Of a stretch of DNA of 64,000 bases, positions 9,328 through 17,751 are shown in pieces. A model generated the notes under the pieces. That model was not told the origin of the DNA and made no database searches. It was given only the letters and a program-made list of their open reading frames with translations. Position 1 is the first letter of the stretch; each line of letters opens with the position of its first letter. A program made the position numbers and the translations under genes. Source of the stretch: an uncultured Anaerolineae bacterium (GTDB lineage: Bacteria > Chloroflexota > Anaerolineae > Aggregatilineales > Phototrophicaceae); the NCBI GenBank assembly GCA_937995825.1, contig CALKJO010000003.1, positions 1 to 64,000 of the forward strand, given 5' to 3'.

Positions 9328-10257
9328 TTAGTCGCGGCTGGTCGGGTCGAATGCGTCTCGGATGCCGTCCCCGATAACATACAGACACAGCACAGTGATG
9401 AAGATCAGCAGACCGGGGAAAATGACCAGATGCACGCCTTTCGTGAAGAACGTCTGCGAATTGGACAGCATATTGCCCCATGATGGGATCGGCGGCATCA
9501 CACCCAAGCCAAGAAAGCTCAAGGCGGCTTCAGTCAGGATCAGCGAGCCGATATCGATCGCCAGCGCGATCACGATCACAGAGAACAAGTTGGGCAGGAT
9601 ATGTGTAAACATGATGCGCCAGGGGGTTGCCCCAATTGCGCGCGCGCTGATGATATATTCACGCTCGCGCAGGGACAGTGTTTCACCGCGAACGATGCGG
9701 GTTGTCCCAGTCCAGCCAAGAAAGCCTAGAGCGATAATCAGCGAAATATCCGAAGGCGGCGCGTTGCTCAGCGAGCGCAGCACCGACGAAATGATCAGCA
9801 GAAGGAACAGCAACGGGACAGAGGTCAGGGTTGCGATCAGCCAGTTGATGATATCGTCGATGATCCCGCCGTAAAATCCGGTGATGATCCCTAAAGCCAC
9901 GCCGATGGTCAGGGATAAACCTGCTGCCAGAAATGCGATGCGCAGCGACACTTGTCCTGCATAAAGCAGACGCGCGAGGTGGTCACGACCTAGATCGTCT
10001 GTGCCAAGAATATGAACAGGACTGCCAGGCGGTAGAAATGTCTTATCAGTCTGCGTGCGCGTCGGACTCACGCCTAGCGCCTGTGTGATCAGGGGTGCGC
10101 TAAACGACAGGATCGCGAGGATGATCACGACCGTCATCGCAAGAATGGTGAGTCGATCTTTACGCAGCCGGCGCAGCGCAAGCTGCGTCAGGGAGAGTCC
10201 GACTGTTCCAGATTTTTGCTTGAGATCGAGTTTGGTGACCGCGCTCTGTGCTGCCAT
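9328..10257 (-). CDS. ABC importer permease, DppC/OppC family
   Basis: 309 residues with about six membrane helices. It contains the N-terminal OppC_N segment (LRRLRKDRLTILAMTVVIIL), a periplasmic loop with HILGTDDLGRDHLARLLYAG (hallmark GTDxxGRDxxSR), and the EAA loop region EYIISARAIGATPWRIMFTH followed by LPNL. It forms a permease pair with the DppB-like protein encoded 18 bases upstream and takes substrate from the binding protein at 11458-13233. No ATPase gene is nearby, so a shared DppD/F pair must be encoded elsewhere. Family-5 systems carry peptides, nickel or oligosaccharides. The adjoining rhamnose genes make a sugar substrate possible. Confidence 0.9.
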   Translation of the reverse strand: MAAQSAVTKLDLKQKSGTVGLSLTQLALRRLRKDRLTILAMTVVIILAILSFSAPLITQALGVSPTRTQTDKTFLPPGSPVHILGTDDLGRDHLARLLYAGQVSLRIAFLAAGLSLTIGVALGIITGFYGGIIDDIINWLIATLTSVPLLFLLLIISSVLRSLSNAPPSDISLIIALGFLGWTGTTRIVRGETLSLREREYIISARAIGATPWRIMFTHILPNLFSVIVIALAIDIGSLILTEAALSFLGLGVMPPIPSWGNMLSNSQTFFTKGVHLVIFPGLLIFITVLCLYVIGDGIRDAFDPTSRD

Positions 10258-10275
10258 AGCGATATGCTGTCCCGT

Positions 10276-11352
10276 CTAGTTGAAACGAATACGCGGATCG
10301 ATCAGCGCGTATAGGATATCAGACAAGATGAAGCCAAGAACGGTAGACACGGCGGCGATGATGACCACTGCCATGACGACCGGGTAATCCTGAGAAGTAA
10401 CTGCCTGGACACCGAACCGACCCAGACCAGGCCAAGAAAAGATCGTTTCCGTAATCGCTGCGCCGCTCAGCAGCCCGGTAATCGAGGGGCCGAGAAAGGT
10501 TGCCAGCGGGATGAGCGCATTGCGCGCCCCGTGACGAAACCAAGTCATTTGATTACTCAGCCCTTTTGACTTGGCGGTGCGCATGTAGTCCTGGTTGATC
10601 ACGTCCAGCATCGATGCGCGCATGAAGCGCGACCAGATCGCAACCGCGCTGCCACCCAATACCAGGGTGGGTAGGATTAAGTATTCCAGCCGCTCATAAA
10701 TGGGTGGATAGCCGCTTAAAATGGAGGAAGGCGCTCTGCCTCCCATCGGCAGCACCCGAAGCCATGAGCCGAAGATCAGAATGAGAATTAGCCCAAGCCA
10801 GAAATTGGGAATGGCATTCAGAATCACTGCGCCGACACGAGTTACGTTATCAAATGCGCCGCCTTTGCGCACGGCTGCAAAAATACCGATGGGAATACCA
10901 AAAATGAGCGCAAAAGTCAGCGATGAGATGCCGAGTTCGAGCGTGGCTGCAACACGTTCCCCGATCATATCTGCTACCGGACGGCGATAGAAGAAGGAGC
11001 GCCCGAAATCGCCGCGTAAGATGCCGCGTCGATTGCCGGGTGGCTCTGGAATGCCGTCGCCATCAGCATCTAACGGGATGATCACCGCGCCATCAGCGAT
11101 CCCATCTCCGTCTGAGTCCCAGCGCATCCAGTCGTCTCCCAGCAGCCAGCGCAGATACTGGATTGGGAGTGGATCGTTTAAGCCGAGTTCAGCTTCCACA
11201 CGCGCGATCTGTTGTGGTGTGGTGTTGGCGGAAAAGGTGAGCGCTTTTGCTGGACCGCCAGGCGCAGCCGACATCAGCAGGTAAGATAAAACGGTGATGC
11301 CGAATAATGTAGGTATCGCCTGTACCAAGCGGCGGAATATGTACTTGATCAT
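10276..11352 (-). CDS. ABC importer permease, DppB/OppB family, with acidic DGDG insert
   Basis: 358 residues. It has the first membrane helix, a long external loop, then five further helices and the EAA motif MRTAKSKGLSNQMTWFRHG. Typical DppB marks are SAAPGGPA, LGLNDPLPIQYLRWL and GDFGRSF. Between QYLRWL and GDFG (residues about 71-111) lies an extra ~40-residue loop with two calcium-loop-like motifs, DSDGDGIAD (79-87) and DADGDGIPE (95-103). The paralogue at 17752-18780 has one such motif at the same place. The gene is second in a leftward operon after the binding protein; a long hairpin separates them. Confidence 0.9.
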   Translation of the reverse strand: MIKYIFRRLVQAIPTLFGITVLSYLLMSAAPGGPAKALTFSANTTPQQIARVEAELGLNDPLPIQYLRWLLGDDWMRWDSDGDGIADGAVIIPLDADGDGIPEPPGNRRGILRGDFGRSFFYRRPVADMIGERVAATLELGISSLTFALIFGIPIGIFAAVRKGGAFDNVTRVGAVILNAIPNFWLGLILILIFGSWLRVLPMGGRAPSSILSGYPPIYERLEYLILPTLVLGGSAVAIWSRFMRASMLDVINQDYMRTAKSKGLSNQMTWFRHGARNALIPLATFLGPSITGLLSGAAITETIFSWPGLGRFGVQAVTSQDYPVVMAVVIIAAVSTVLGFILSDILYALIDPRIRFN

Positions 11353-11392
11353 CGTCGTGCTTACTTTGACTGCCTATTAATGTGAACAAGGA

Positions 11393-11425
11393 TGCATGAG
11401 GGTGTGGACTCCACACCCTCATGCA
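11393..11425 (-). terminator. 15-bp perfect intercistronic hairpin
   Basis: TGCATGAGGGTGTGG (11393-11407) pairs perfectly with CCACACCCTCATGCA (11411-11425) around a three-base loop. It lies between the binding-protein gene and the permease genes of one operon and has no strong U tract. It may act as a partial terminator or a 3'-end stabiliser that raises the level of binding protein over permease. Confidence 0.6.
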
Positions 11426-11457
11426 GTAGTGACGACTTTATACCTCACGTATCACGG

Positions 11458-13233
11458 CTAGGGAGTCGCTGAGAAACTCCACTGATCGACATTCCAATAC
11501 AAGTTGTTGCCACCACCGTAGGGTGTCCAGGGTGTAAGCGAGGCATCTGCTGCGTATAAGCCGTCTTGAGTGAACAGCGGCACATAGGGCAGGTCTTGCT
11601 GGAAAATTTCCTGCATCTCGCGATAGAAGCCAGCGCGGACTTCCGGATCGCAGCCGTTGGTGCTGGTCGCGCTCTTGGCGAGCGTGTTCAGCTCAACAAA
11701 GCGGGCATTGTAGTAGCTGACATCATTGCTGCCGCCGCCGACTACGTCGCCGACTGGCGTGAAGAGCTGCGTCACATCTGGATCATCCGGGTAGCCGTTG
11801 CGCCAGCCGAGGATGAACGCGTCGAAGGTCTGGCTGTCCATGATGTCGAGCAGGGTATTGAAGTCGATGGTCTGGAAATCGACCTGAATGCCGATCTGCG
11901 CGAGCTGATCCTGAACCAGCGTGCCGATGGCTTCGCGGCGGGTATTGCCCTGATTGGTGAACAGCGTGAAGCGCAGCGGCGTACCATCCGGTGAATAGAG
12001 CGCGCCTTGAGCGATACGCGGTGTTGCAGGATTGTTGTCGTGATCGATCCAGCCGGCTTCATCCAACAGCGCCGAGGCAGCCTGCGGATCATAAGCAATG
12101 GGCGGCAGTTCGCTGTGATATGCCCACGATGCGGGAATGATGAATGAGGTCATGCGCGAGCCTTCGCCGAAGAGCGCGGCGTCGACCATCGCATCGACAT
12201 CAAGACCGCGAGAAATCGCGGTGCGCACGCGCGGATCACCGAAGATCGGGTGGAAGCCTTGGTCAATCGGGTTGCCATTCGCGTCTGCGCCGTTCTGCGG
12301 ATTGTTCGGGTCAGCCATGTTCAGCGCTAGGTAATCCCAAGTCACGCCGGGGAAGCGGTAAACCTGTTTAGTCCCTGCCTCAGCAGCGGCATAGATATCT
12401 GAGCGCCGATTGACCGGTACATTGTCGATCACATTGGTCTCACCGGCGAGGAACTGCTCGATGACTACTGTCTGATCTGGGACCTGCTTGTAGATGAAGC
12501 CCTCTGGGCTGACATAGCCGAGCGCAGCATCCACGTAATTCTGGTTGGCGATCAGGCTAACCTGTTCAGATGGGCGGATTTCACCGAAGTTGAACGGGCC
12601 GCTGGTGACCTGTGGCGACAGATTGAACGGATCATCGTTCAGCGCCGACAGATCGCTGGGCAGGATGTGCGACGGAACAGGCACGAGAGATGACGCGTAG
12701 TTCAGCGCTGTGCATTCTGCGTTTTTGAAGGTCACGACGATAGTGTAGTCATCGACAGCTTCAACACTTTCGATGCTGTCGAGGACATATGTGAGCGGCG
12801 TGCTGACAATATTCTGCGCGCCTGCCTGAATCGCGTTCCAGGTGTACAGGGAGTCAGCAGCTGTGATCGGTGTGCCGTCGTTCCAAGTCAAATCCTGACG
12901 CAGAGTGAACGTATAGGTTGTGCCATCTTCACTTACTGTCCAGCCGTTCACAAGCGCGTTGGCTCTGAGTGGATTGCCCGGCTCTGAGGGGACGATCACA
13001 CCCTCGGACGGATCAGCGGCGAGGAATCCCGGAAAGATTAACGAAATGATACGGCTGCTTGCAGTGTCGCTGGCGATAATCGGGTTGAAGCTTGCCGGAT
13101 CGCCTGCGAAGGTCGCCTCGATGATGATGCCGCCCTGACCAGGACCGTCTTGGGCGACTGCCGGGACGATTGCCAATGCGCCAGTCAGCGACACCGCGGC
13201 TCCAACCAGCAAATATTTGAACAACTTCCTCAT
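11458..13233 (-). CDS. ABC substrate-binding protein, family 5 (Opp/Dpp type)
   Basis: 591 residues from ATG 13233; AAGGAG is upstream, and the protein then begins MRKLFKYLLVGAAVSL, a clean signal peptide ending near PAVAQ. The SBP_bac_5 fold follows. Seen are the family segments WTVSEDGTTYTFTLRQDLTW, NDGTPITAADSLYTWN, TSGPFNFGEI and ISRGLDVDAMVDAALFGEG, and the C-terminal DAFILGWRNGYPDDPD. No lipobox is visible, so it may be tethered in another way or stay soluble in the envelope. It is the first gene of a leftward importer operon. Substrate unknown: peptides or sugars are both compatible. Confidence 0.9.
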   Translation of the reverse strand: MRKLFKYLLVGAAVSLTGALAIVPAVAQDGPGQGGIIIEATFAGDPASFNPIIASDTASSRIISLIFPGFLAADPSEGVIVPSEPGNPLRANALVNGWTVSEDGTTYTFTLRQDLTWNDGTPITAADSLYTWNAIQAGAQNIVSTPLTYVLDSIESVEAVDDYTIVVTFKNAECTALNYASSLVPVPSHILPSDLSALNDDPFNLSPQVTSGPFNFGEIRPSEQVSLIANQNYVDAALGYVSPEGFIYKQVPDQTVVIEQFLAGETNVIDNVPVNRRSDIYAAAEAGTKQVYRFPGVTWDYLALNMADPNNPQNGADANGNPIDQGFHPIFGDPRVRTAISRGLDVDAMVDAALFGEGSRMTSFIIPASWAYHSELPPIAYDPQAASALLDEAGWIDHDNNPATPRIAQGALYSPDGTPLRFTLFTNQGNTRREAIGTLVQDQLAQIGIQVDFQTIDFNTLLDIMDSQTFDAFILGWRNGYPDDPDVTQLFTPVGDVVGGGSNDVSYYNARFVELNTLAKSATSTNGCDPEVRAGFYREMQEIFQQDLPYVPLFTQDGLYAADASLTPWTPYGGGNNLYWNVDQWSFSATP

Positions 13234-13419
13234 GTTTACAAAACTCCTTACTGAAAAGGGACAGTGCATCGACTGCTAATGCAGCAGCCACAGAAACCAA
13301 GTGCTGCAACACCTGGCGTGTTATACTTTATACTCAGAGATAAGGCTGCTGGTTCGAAATTAACATATCCAGTATTTAACCAGTGTTCAGATTGGATTGC
13401 AATATCTAGAATTAGAGAC

Positions 13420-13448
13420 AAAAAAGACATCTCAACGTTGAGATGTCT
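13420..13448 (-). terminator. Rho-independent terminator of tRNA-Pro
   Basis: A perfect 24-base palindrome at 13425-13448 (AGACATCTCAAC and its complement) lies four bases past the CCA end of tRNA-Pro. Read leftward, it is followed by a run of T (13420-13424), a canonical intrinsic terminator. Confidence 0.85.
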
Positions 13449-13451
13449 TGC

Positions 13452-13528
13452 TGGTCGGGGTGCCGGGATTTGAACCCGGAGCCTCTTGCACCCCATGCAA
13501 GCGCGCTACCAGATTGCGCCACACCCCG
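13452..13528 (-). tRNA. tRNA-Pro (anticodon GGG)
   Basis: 77 nt cloverleaf on the minus strand. The acceptor stem CGGGGTG/CACCCCG, D stem GCGC/GCGC, anticodon stem CTTGC/GCAAG with loop ATGGGGT (anticodon GGG, codon CCC), and T stem CCGGG/CCCGG with loop TTCAAAT are all intact. The discriminator is A, and the CCA end is encoded (TGG at 13452-13454 on the + strand). The two tRNA-Arg genes in the window lack an encoded CCA. Confidence 0.95.
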
Positions 13529-13659
13529 ATTTGCACTCAGAGTGTACTCGATCGCGCGTGCTGCCGCAAGTCTCAACCGCGCTTTGGAAATTCCTACAAC
13601 AAACCTTGACATTCTTCATCGCCAATGTCACCGTTGGTCGGCTTCGGTCGCTCTGACGG

Positions 13660-13933
13660 AGGATTGGAATTCCCCGCATGAGCAGCCGACGGCGGTTGCT
13701 GCCGTGAGCGACCACGTAGCGATAACCGCTATCCAGTTGGCACAGCAGGTGAGCTTTTAAGCTTTTAAGTTGGAGAAACGCTGTCGATCATCGGCTTCGA
13801 TGACGCCCCAATCACGCGTTTTGCCCATCCCTCCCTAACAACGCTGCGTCAGCCACTGCACACGCCGCCGCAGCGATTGTCTCTGCCGGAGTTGATCATT
13901 CGCGCGTTGTGCGCAGCGCCTCAATTCGGCTGA
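13660..13933 (+). pseudogene. remnant of a LacI-family transcriptional regulator
   Basis: Two reading frames together encode the C-terminal third of a LacI-type regulator. The first (to 13760) reads PTAVAAVSDHVAITAIQLAQ, the conserved sugar-binding segment. The second (13769-13933) reads ETLSIIGFDDAPITRF and HPSLTTLRQPLH, the conserved GFDD and LTT-RQP motifs. They are separated by a tandem duplication of GCTTTTAA (13753-13760 and 13761-13768), which shifts the frame and leaves a TAA stop. No helix-turn-helix region is found upstream, where tRNA-Pro now lies. The 3' end overlaps the convergent HAD gene by 38 bases. The gene is truncated and broken. Its neighbour, a beta-phosphoglucomutase-like enzyme, suggests a lost disaccharide-use operon. 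Confidence 0.75.
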
Positions 13934-14561
13934 TCAGGTCGCGCGGTGATGTCTCGGTCAGATCAGGTAGGGCGATATGGGCATGACCGATATTGGAATG
14001 ACCGATGCCGACCGTCCAGAATCCAGCCTTGAGCGCCGCATCGATGCCCGCTTCGGCGTCTTCAAACACAACTGCCTCAGGCACAGCCACGCGCAGCCCA
14101 CCCGCAACCCACAGAAACAGATCGGGCGCTGGTTTGGTATTGACCACCGAGTAGCCATCCCCGATGACATCGAAGGTGTGAAAGAGATCGAGCCGTGTCA
14201 GCACATCACGGGCGTTCCTGCTTGCGCTGCCAAGGCCGATGCGGATACCGAGTGTCTGTGCATCTTCGATGAAGCGAGTAACTCCGGGCAGCCGATCCTG
14301 AGGCGTAATTCGGGTCAGATAGGTCTGGTAATAGTCGTTCTTGCGGCGCATCCACGCCTGCATCGTCTGTTCATCGATGACGTTTCCCTTGAGAAGCTGG
14401 AGCAGGCTGTCGCGGCGTGAAAGCCCGCGCAGCTTTTCATTGTCTTCGCGTGAAAAAGGCAGTCCTTCCTCATCAGCGAGCTGCTTCCATGCGAGATAAT
14501 GATATTCGGCGGTGTCCGTGATCACGCCGTCTAGGTCAAAGATAAAGGCTCGGATTGGCAT
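13896..14561 (-). CDS. pgmB: HAD hydrolase, beta-phosphoglucomutase-like
   Basis: 221 residues from ATG 14561, preferred because GGAGAG precedes it; an upstream in-frame start would add 14 residues of no recognisable sequence. HAD motif I FIFDLDGVITDTAEYHYLAW has the nucleophile Asp and the acid/base Asp two residues later. The cap contains REDNEKLRGLSRRDSL, the substrate-specificity loop of beta-phosphoglucomutases. Motif II is GLGSASRNA, the Lys is in VNTKPAPDLFL, and motif IV is VVFEDAEAGIDAA. The enzyme interconverts beta-glucose 1-phosphate and glucose 6-phosphate, usually after a maltose, trehalose or kojibiose phosphorylase. No such phosphorylase is seen here. A LacI-family remnant overlaps its 3' end. 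Confidence 0.87.
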   Translation of the reverse strand: MPIRAFIFDLDGVITDTAEYHYLAWKQLADEEGLPFSREDNEKLRGLSRRDSLLQLLKGNVIDEQTMQAWMRRKNDYYQTYLTRITPQDRLPGVTRFIEDAQTLGIRIGLGSASRNARDVLTRLDLFHTFDVIGDGYSVVNTKPAPDLFLWVAGGLRVAVPEAVVFEDAEAGIDAALKAGFWTVGIGHSNIGHAHIALPDLTETSPRDLISRIEALRTTRE

Positions 14562-14698
14562 TGGTCTCTCTCCCGCAGTGAGCAGTCGGATTTGGCTGTT
14601 CAAGTCATTTGCAGCAGGTCATTGCCGCAATCCTCAGTTTCGGGGATGATATAGGGCATTATTTTATCCTGAAGTTGAGCCAATGCGGGGAGTCTGAC

Positions 14699-15850
14699 GT
14701 GCAGTCCATCACAATTCGAACCATCCAGTTACATGCGGTCGCGCTGCCTTATGTTGAACCCCTGAGGACAAGCTTTGGTGAAGAGCCGTTCAAGGCGTGT
14801 ATCCTTATTGAAGTGGGGACTGAGGAGGGAGTGACAGGATGGGGGGAAGCTTCGGTTGAGATCGCGCCGGGCTATGGCGCTGAGACGATGCTGACCGCTC
14901 TGCACATTCTGCGTGAATTTATCGTGCCGCGCTTGATCGGCAAGACTATCTGCGATGCGACCGAGTTTCCGAGGCTGATTCGCGGTGTGCGCGGCAACCA
15001 TCATGCAAAAGCCGGGGTTGAGGCGGCAGTCTGGGATGCACTGGCGCGGGTCAATGCGATGCGGTTGGCGGATTATTTCGCGGCGCATCTGCCAGCGGAT
15101 CATACGCCGCGCGGCGCGGCGGTGGTCGGCGTCAGCATTGGCATTCAGCCGAGCATCGACGCGACTCTCGCGATCATTCACAAGCGGGTGAGTCAGGGCT
15201 ACAGACGCATCAAGCTCAAGATTCAGCCCGGCTGGGACATCGACATAGCGCGCGCGGTCAGATCAGAGTTTCCCGATACGCTGCTGATGCTGGACGCCAA
15301 CAGCGCCTACCGCCTTGATGATGCTGCCCATTTGCAGCGCTTTGACGCGCTCGACCTGCTGATGATTGAGCAGCCGCTCGCCGATGATGATATCTATGAA
15401 CACAGTCTGCTTCAGCCGCAGCTTCGGACGCCGATCTGCCTGGATGAGAGCATCAAAAATGTCAACGATCTGCGCTTGGCGCTCCACGTTGGCGCGCTCC
15501 GCGTGCTTAACCTCAAACCTGCGCGTGTTGGCGGCTTCACAGAGAGTTTGGCGATGTATCGGGTCTGTGTCGAAAATAATCTCCCTTTGTGGATCGGCGG
15601 TATGATGGAAACTGGCATTGGACGCGCCGCGAATGTGGCGTTTGCATCGCTGCCGGGTGTGACGCTGCCGTGCGATATCTCCGCCACGGATCGCTATTTC
15701 AACCCTGACATTACCGAGCCGCCATTTGTCTTACAGCCGGACAGCACACTGCTTGTGCCAGACGGTATCGGCAGTGGGGTGGAGGTGATACGAGAGCGCG
15801 TTGCGGAAGCTGAGGCGCGCTGGCAGGCACATTATCCATACAAAGGGTGA
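14699..15850 (+). CDS. enolase-superfamily enzyme, MenC / N-acylamino-acid racemase type
   Basis: 383 residues from GTG 14699, with GGGGAG six bases upstream; no better start is present. The muconate-lactonizing subgroup fold has catalytic Lys in KLKIQPGWD, metal ligands in LMLDANSAY, IEQPL and CLDES, and the second Lys in NLKPARVGG. The C-terminal stretch GGMMETGIGRAANVA and DISATDRYF is typical of the o-succinylbenzoate synthase/N-succinylamino-acid racemase family and not of dipeptide epimerases. It could make o-succinylbenzoate for menaquinone or racemise N-succinylamino acids. No other men gene is nearby, and the flanking ABC importers would suit an amino-acid or peptide substrate. Function is therefore open between these two. 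Confidence 0.85.
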   Translation: MQSITIRTIQLHAVALPYVEPLRTSFGEEPFKACILIEVGTEEGVTGWGEASVEIAPGYGAETMLTALHILREFIVPRLIGKTICDATEFPRLIRGVRGNHHAKAGVEAAVWDALARVNAMRLADYFAAHLPADHTPRGAAVVGVSIGIQPSIDATLAIIHKRVSQGYRRIKLKIQPGWDIDIARAVRSEFPDTLLMLDANSAYRLDDAAHLQRFDALDLLMIEQPLADDDIYEHSLLQPQLRTPICLDESIKNVNDLRLALHVGALRVLNLKPARVGGFTESLAMYRVCVENNLPLWIGGMMETGIGRAANVAFASLPGVTLPCDISATDRYFNPDITEPPFVLQPDSTLLVPDGIGSGVEVIRERVAEAEARWQAHYPYKG

Positions 15851-15934
15851 AGGATAAACACTGACTACTTGCGGGTGCTGTTTGATTGACGACCCCTACT
15901 AGGCGCACCGCTGAGCTTGGGACTGTGAAGAAAA

Positions 15935-15964
15935 TTGAACTTGGCTGCAAGGAATGAGTATACT
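15935..15964 (+). promoter_or_regulatory. probable promoter of the second importer operon
   Basis: -35 TTGAAC (4/6), 18-base spacer, -10 TATACT (5/6). It lies about 60 bases upstream of the binding-protein start codon at 16027. Confidence 0.5.
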
Positions 15965-16026
15965 CTTTTAAAGTTTCACACACACAATTGATACAAATTA
16001 GCGTTCAGCCAAAGAGGGAGGGTTTT

Positions 16027-17679
16027 ATGCACTTCAGAAAAAATTTACTTGGCGCAATCACTATTCTGATGATGGTCAGCATGGTGTTGGGGGGCGTCGG
16101 CGCGCAAAATACAAAATCGCTCAGCCTGGCGTTTGTCCAGGAGATTGATTCCCTCAATTTTGGGATGTATTCAAGCCAGTTCTTCTCAGCCCTGCTGACC
16201 ACGCTGTGGAACAGTCCGGCATGGGTGTTTGACGATCAGCTCAATCCGATTCCGCGCCTGGCGGCTGAAATACCCAGCACTGACAACGGCGGCGTCTCCC
16301 CTGATGGGAAAACGATCACAATTCGCCTGCGCGATGATATTGTCTGGTCGGATGGTGAGCCGATCACCAGTGCAGATTTTGTATTCACTTACGAGATGTT
16401 CATGGCGGATGGCAATGCGGTCGATTCGCGTTCGCCTTACAGCCTCATGGAGAGCGTAACTGCGCCCGATTCGCAAACGGTGGTGGTTAAATTTGCCGAT
16501 GTCTACGCGCCTTGGCTGACTTCGATTTTCACGCTGGTGCATCCCAAGCACATTCTAGAGCCGATTTTTGAGGCGGAAGGCACGCTTGACAATGCGTCCT
16601 ACAATCGCATTCCCACGGTGAGCAGCGGGCCGTTCGTCGTCAGTGAATGGCAGACGGGGAATTACATCTTGTTTACCCGAAATGAGGCATATTTCGATGA
16701 GCCAGCGATCCTTGACCAAATTTTTGTTCGCTTCATTCCGGATGATGCGGCGCAGGTTGCCGCATTGATCAATCGCGATGTCGATCTGGGCATTTTCATC
16801 GCGCCGGATGATGCGCTGACGCTTCAACGAAATGGCATTGACATCATCGCAGTCAACAGCGGTTACAATGAAGGTCTCTATTTCAACTTCCGCGAAGGCA
16901 AAGCGCCGGCAATCAAGGAGCTGGCAGTTCGTCAGGCGATCGCCTACGGCATGGATCGCCAGGGAATCGTCGAAGACCTGCTGCGTTATGGCGACGGTCC
17001 GGATGATCACAATGTGGTTGCGACCAACTTCTGGTACAACACGCCCTGGAGTAACCCCGATATCCAGGTTGAAGAGTACAATCCTGACCTGGCACGCCAA
17101 ATTCTCGAAGAGGCGGGTTGGATCGATGAGGATGGCGATGGCATCCGCGAAAAGGACGGCGTCCGCCTGAGGCTGACTTGGGCGACCAATCAGCGCCGCC
17201 TGCGCACGCTGGTTCAGGCGGTGGGACAGCAGCAGCTTGCCGAAGTCGGCATTGAAGTCCAGTTGGTCAATCTGCCCTCTGACATTTTCTTTGGCAGCTA
17301 CGGCGATGGCAATCCGGTTGCGCTTGGCGAATATGACTTCTGGGAATTCTCGACGACGCCAGGTTCTTTCCCAGACCCGAATCACGTGTACTGGACGTGC
17401 GCCGAAATTCCGAGCGACGATAACCCATCTGGCGCGAATGACATGGCGCTGTGCGATGAAGAACTAGACGCGCTTTTCCAGCTCCAACGCACGCTCGCTG
17501 ATCCGGAAGCGCGGCAAGCAATCTTCTATCAAATTCAGCAGATTATGCATGACAACGTGTATTGGCTGCCGATGTGGCACGACCCCGATCTGTATGCGCT
17601 GAGCGCCCGCTTTGAGAATGCGCGCATCGCACCGATCTTTCAGTTCTGGAATGCGGCAAACTGGGATGTCTCATCCTGA
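16027..17679 (+). CDS. ABC substrate-binding protein, family 5 (Opp/Dpp type)
   Basis: 550 residues from ATG 16027 with GGGAGG upstream. Signal peptide MHFRKNLLGAITILMMVSMV ends near GVGAQ. The SBP_bac_5 fold is complete: ISPDGK-like VSPDGKTITIRLRDD, WSDGEPITSADFVFTYEMF, VSSGPFVVSEW, VRQAIAYGMDRQGIVEDLL, and AGWIDEDGDGIREKDG near the end of lobe II. It is the first gene of a rightward operon with DppB- and DppC-like permeases. It is divergent in sequence from the binding protein at 11458-13233, so the two systems probably carry different substrates. A stem-loop follows the gene. Confidence 0.9.
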   Translation: MHFRKNLLGAITILMMVSMVLGGVGAQNTKSLSLAFVQEIDSLNFGMYSSQFFSALLTTLWNSPAWVFDDQLNPIPRLAAEIPSTDNGGVSPDGKTITIRLRDDIVWSDGEPITSADFVFTYEMFMADGNAVDSRSPYSLMESVTAPDSQTVVVKFADVYAPWLTSIFTLVHPKHILEPIFEAEGTLDNASYNRIPTVSSGPFVVSEWQTGNYILFTRNEAYFDEPAILDQIFVRFIPDDAAQVAALINRDVDLGIFIAPDDALTLQRNGIDIIAVNSGYNEGLYFNFREGKAPAIKELAVRQAIAYGMDRQGIVEDLLRYGDGPDDHNVVATNFWYNTPWSNPDIQVEEYNPDLARQILEEAGWIDEDGDGIREKDGVRLRLTWATNQRRLRTLVQAVGQQQLAEVGIEVQLVNLPSDIFFGSYGDGNPVALGEYDFWEFSTTPGSFPDPNHVYWTCAEIPSDDNPSGANDMALCDEELDALFQLQRTLADPEARQAIFYQIQQIMHDNVYWLPMWHDPDLYALSARFENARIAPIFQFWNAANWDVSS

Positions 17680-17688
17680 TGATGCCGG

Positions 17689-17714
17689 GCTGGGGAACTT
17701 CAGGTCTCCCCAGC
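17689..17714 (+). terminator. intercistronic hairpin after binding-protein gene
   Basis: GCTGGGGA (17689-17696) pairs perfectly with TCCCCAGC (17707-17714) around a ten-base loop. It lies between the binding-protein gene and the DppB-like gene. The paralogous operon at 9.3-13.2 kb has a hairpin at the same position. No U tract follows, so it may reduce read-through or stabilise the upstream message. Confidence 0.5.
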
Positions 17715-17751
17715 TCATCCCTCCGTTTGCCGTTCACATGGCGGGTTGGCA

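Noticed and set aside
13443-13660. open frame running from tRNA-Pro toward the LacI remnant
   Set aside because: Overlaps the tRNA, so it cannot be a gene start; only its 3' part has protein similarity.
16555-17385. 276-codon antisense open frame inside the second binding-protein gene
   Set aside because: Antisense shadow of a real gene, no recognisable domain.
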